From Anisus vortex (taxonomy: Eukaryota; Mollusca; Gastropoda; Planorbidae), in assembly GCA_949126835.1 (NCBI GenBank), contig OX421508.1:18295098-18359097 (forward strand): a stretch of DNA of 64,000 nt, read 5' to 3'. Each line of letters starts with the position of its first letter. Position 1 is the stretch's first letter. Of this stretch, positions 63,194 to 64,000 are shown one piece after another. Both the position numbers and the translations under genes were made by a program. A model generated the notes under the pieces. That model ran no database searches, had not been told where the DNA came from, and saw only the letters and a list, made by a program, of their open reading frames with translations.

Positions 63194-63480
63194 AGTAAAG
63201 TAAAATTAAAGTACCCGTCAGACCAAATGGTTCATAGGGCCGGTGAAGCAGCGTTCACCAGTTTCAGTTGCCACGGCATACTAGAGGATGTGTAGCCAGC
63301 GCAATGCGCAGCCGCCTTTACTTTACCCCAACTAATATCCGAGCTGGGTAGACTAAGGGACACCCTCAAGTCCAGGGAAAAAAAATCGGGGTCTGGAGGT
63401 TGTCCCTGAGTCTACCCAGCTCTGATGGGTACCTGCCCGTAGTTGGGGTAAAGTATAGGCGACTGTGAATTGTGAACACA
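63194..63480 (-). mobile_element. SINE with inverted partner fragment
   Basis: 63194-63388 is the minus-oriented SINE tail and middle. From about 63400 to 63480 the middle part recurs in plus orientation (CTACCCAGCTCTGATGGGTA), so two SINE pieces meet tail-out as an inverted repeat. Confidence 0.78.
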
Positions 63481-63609
63481 ATCACTCAATCAGCTTAACT
63501 TTTTAAACTTTTTATTTCCCTGTATACGTTATGATAGGCGCGACTTGTTAATAAATTTGTTATGAAAGAATATTTCCCAGCTCTCTATCAAAATTTTAAA
63601 GAAGGTTCC

Positions 63610-63985
63610 ACTAATGAATACAATAAAAGAACAACAAACTACCATGGCTTTTTACTTGTGTACTAAAACTGAAATCTTGAGAAATACCTTGAAGGCCTTC
63701 CTGCAAAATCTCGATATCAACAGCTGGAAGAGCCTGGCCACTGATCACGCCGCAGGGAGTAGCAGACTTAAGGCCGAAGAAGCGACTAGCTAACAAAAAC
63801 GACAGAGCGATGCAGCTCTAAAGCGACACTTCAGAAGAACTAGAGTCAGTACCTCTAGATTCGTGAGCAAACAGATGCCCTTGCCTAGTGTGACAGACAC
63901 TTCCGGGCTCGGATCGGTCTTGTGAGACACCTGTGAACCAAATCTCAGTGAACTTGATGATGTTTCATAAAGAATGATCGTCATT
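63610..63985 (+). mobile_element. LINE ORF2 C-terminal fragment
   Basis: Plus strand reads N-T-L-K-A-F-L-Q-N-L-D-I-N-S-W-K-S-L-A, then, in a shifted frame, C-D-R-H-F-R-A-R-I-G-L-V-R-H-L, the zinc-finger-like end of many animal LINE ORF2 proteins. Frameshifted and with stops. Confidence 0.75.
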
Positions 63986-64000
63986 GACCCACGATAGATA

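Overview
The window is animal genomic DNA, most likely from a gastropod mollusc. The reasons are an AT-rich background, short GC-richer exons separated by long introns with canonical GT..AG borders, a tRNA-derived SINE in at least eleven copies, several non-LTR retrotransposon and hAT-type remnants, and very many minisatellites. The species assignment is inference; no marker gene settles it. There is no bacterial content, CRISPR array or recognisable functional tRNA/rRNA gene.

Gene 1 (plus strand, 1294-41814, 5' part outside the window). Twenty-two exons join without a phase error into 1,078 codons plus stop. They encode the C-terminal part of an LDL-receptor-related protein: the end of one YWTD beta-propeller plus EGF, a complete propeller plus EGF, a third propeller plus EGF, a cysteine-free Thr/Ser/Glu-rich stalk, one transmembrane helix, and a 65-residue tail with an NPIY endocytosis motif. 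No LDLa modules follow the last EGF, which fits an LRP4-like layout better than LRP5/6, LRP1 or LRP2. A long 3' UTR probably ends near 44450 (AATAAA at 44429).

Gene 2 (plus strand, coding exons 48990-58388). Four exons join in frame into a 132-residue secreted protein: signal peptide, five cysteines including a C-x-C-x2-C cluster, and a basic C-terminus. I do not recognise the family. Both splice sites of its first coding exon lie inside small tandem duplications.

The rest is introns and intergenic DNA full of repeats: (1) minisatellites of 15-63 bp, several starting on or beside splice sites, retrotransposon codons, SINEs or MITEs; (2) tetranucleotide arrays; (3) non-LTR retrotransposon fragments, including a twin-priming inversion and one copy broken by two tandem arrays made from its own codons; (4) hAT elements and MITEs with terminal inverted repeats and about 8-bp target duplications, one keeping the transposase C-terminus; (5) a three-level nest (hAT MITE in LINE in SINE) at 58.9-61.0 kb.

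The most interesting signal is the tandem amplification of splice sites: a 5' splice site copied about 17 times at exon 14 of gene 1, and a 3' splice site plus start codon copied three times, with a donor copied three times, around the signal-peptide exon of gene 2.
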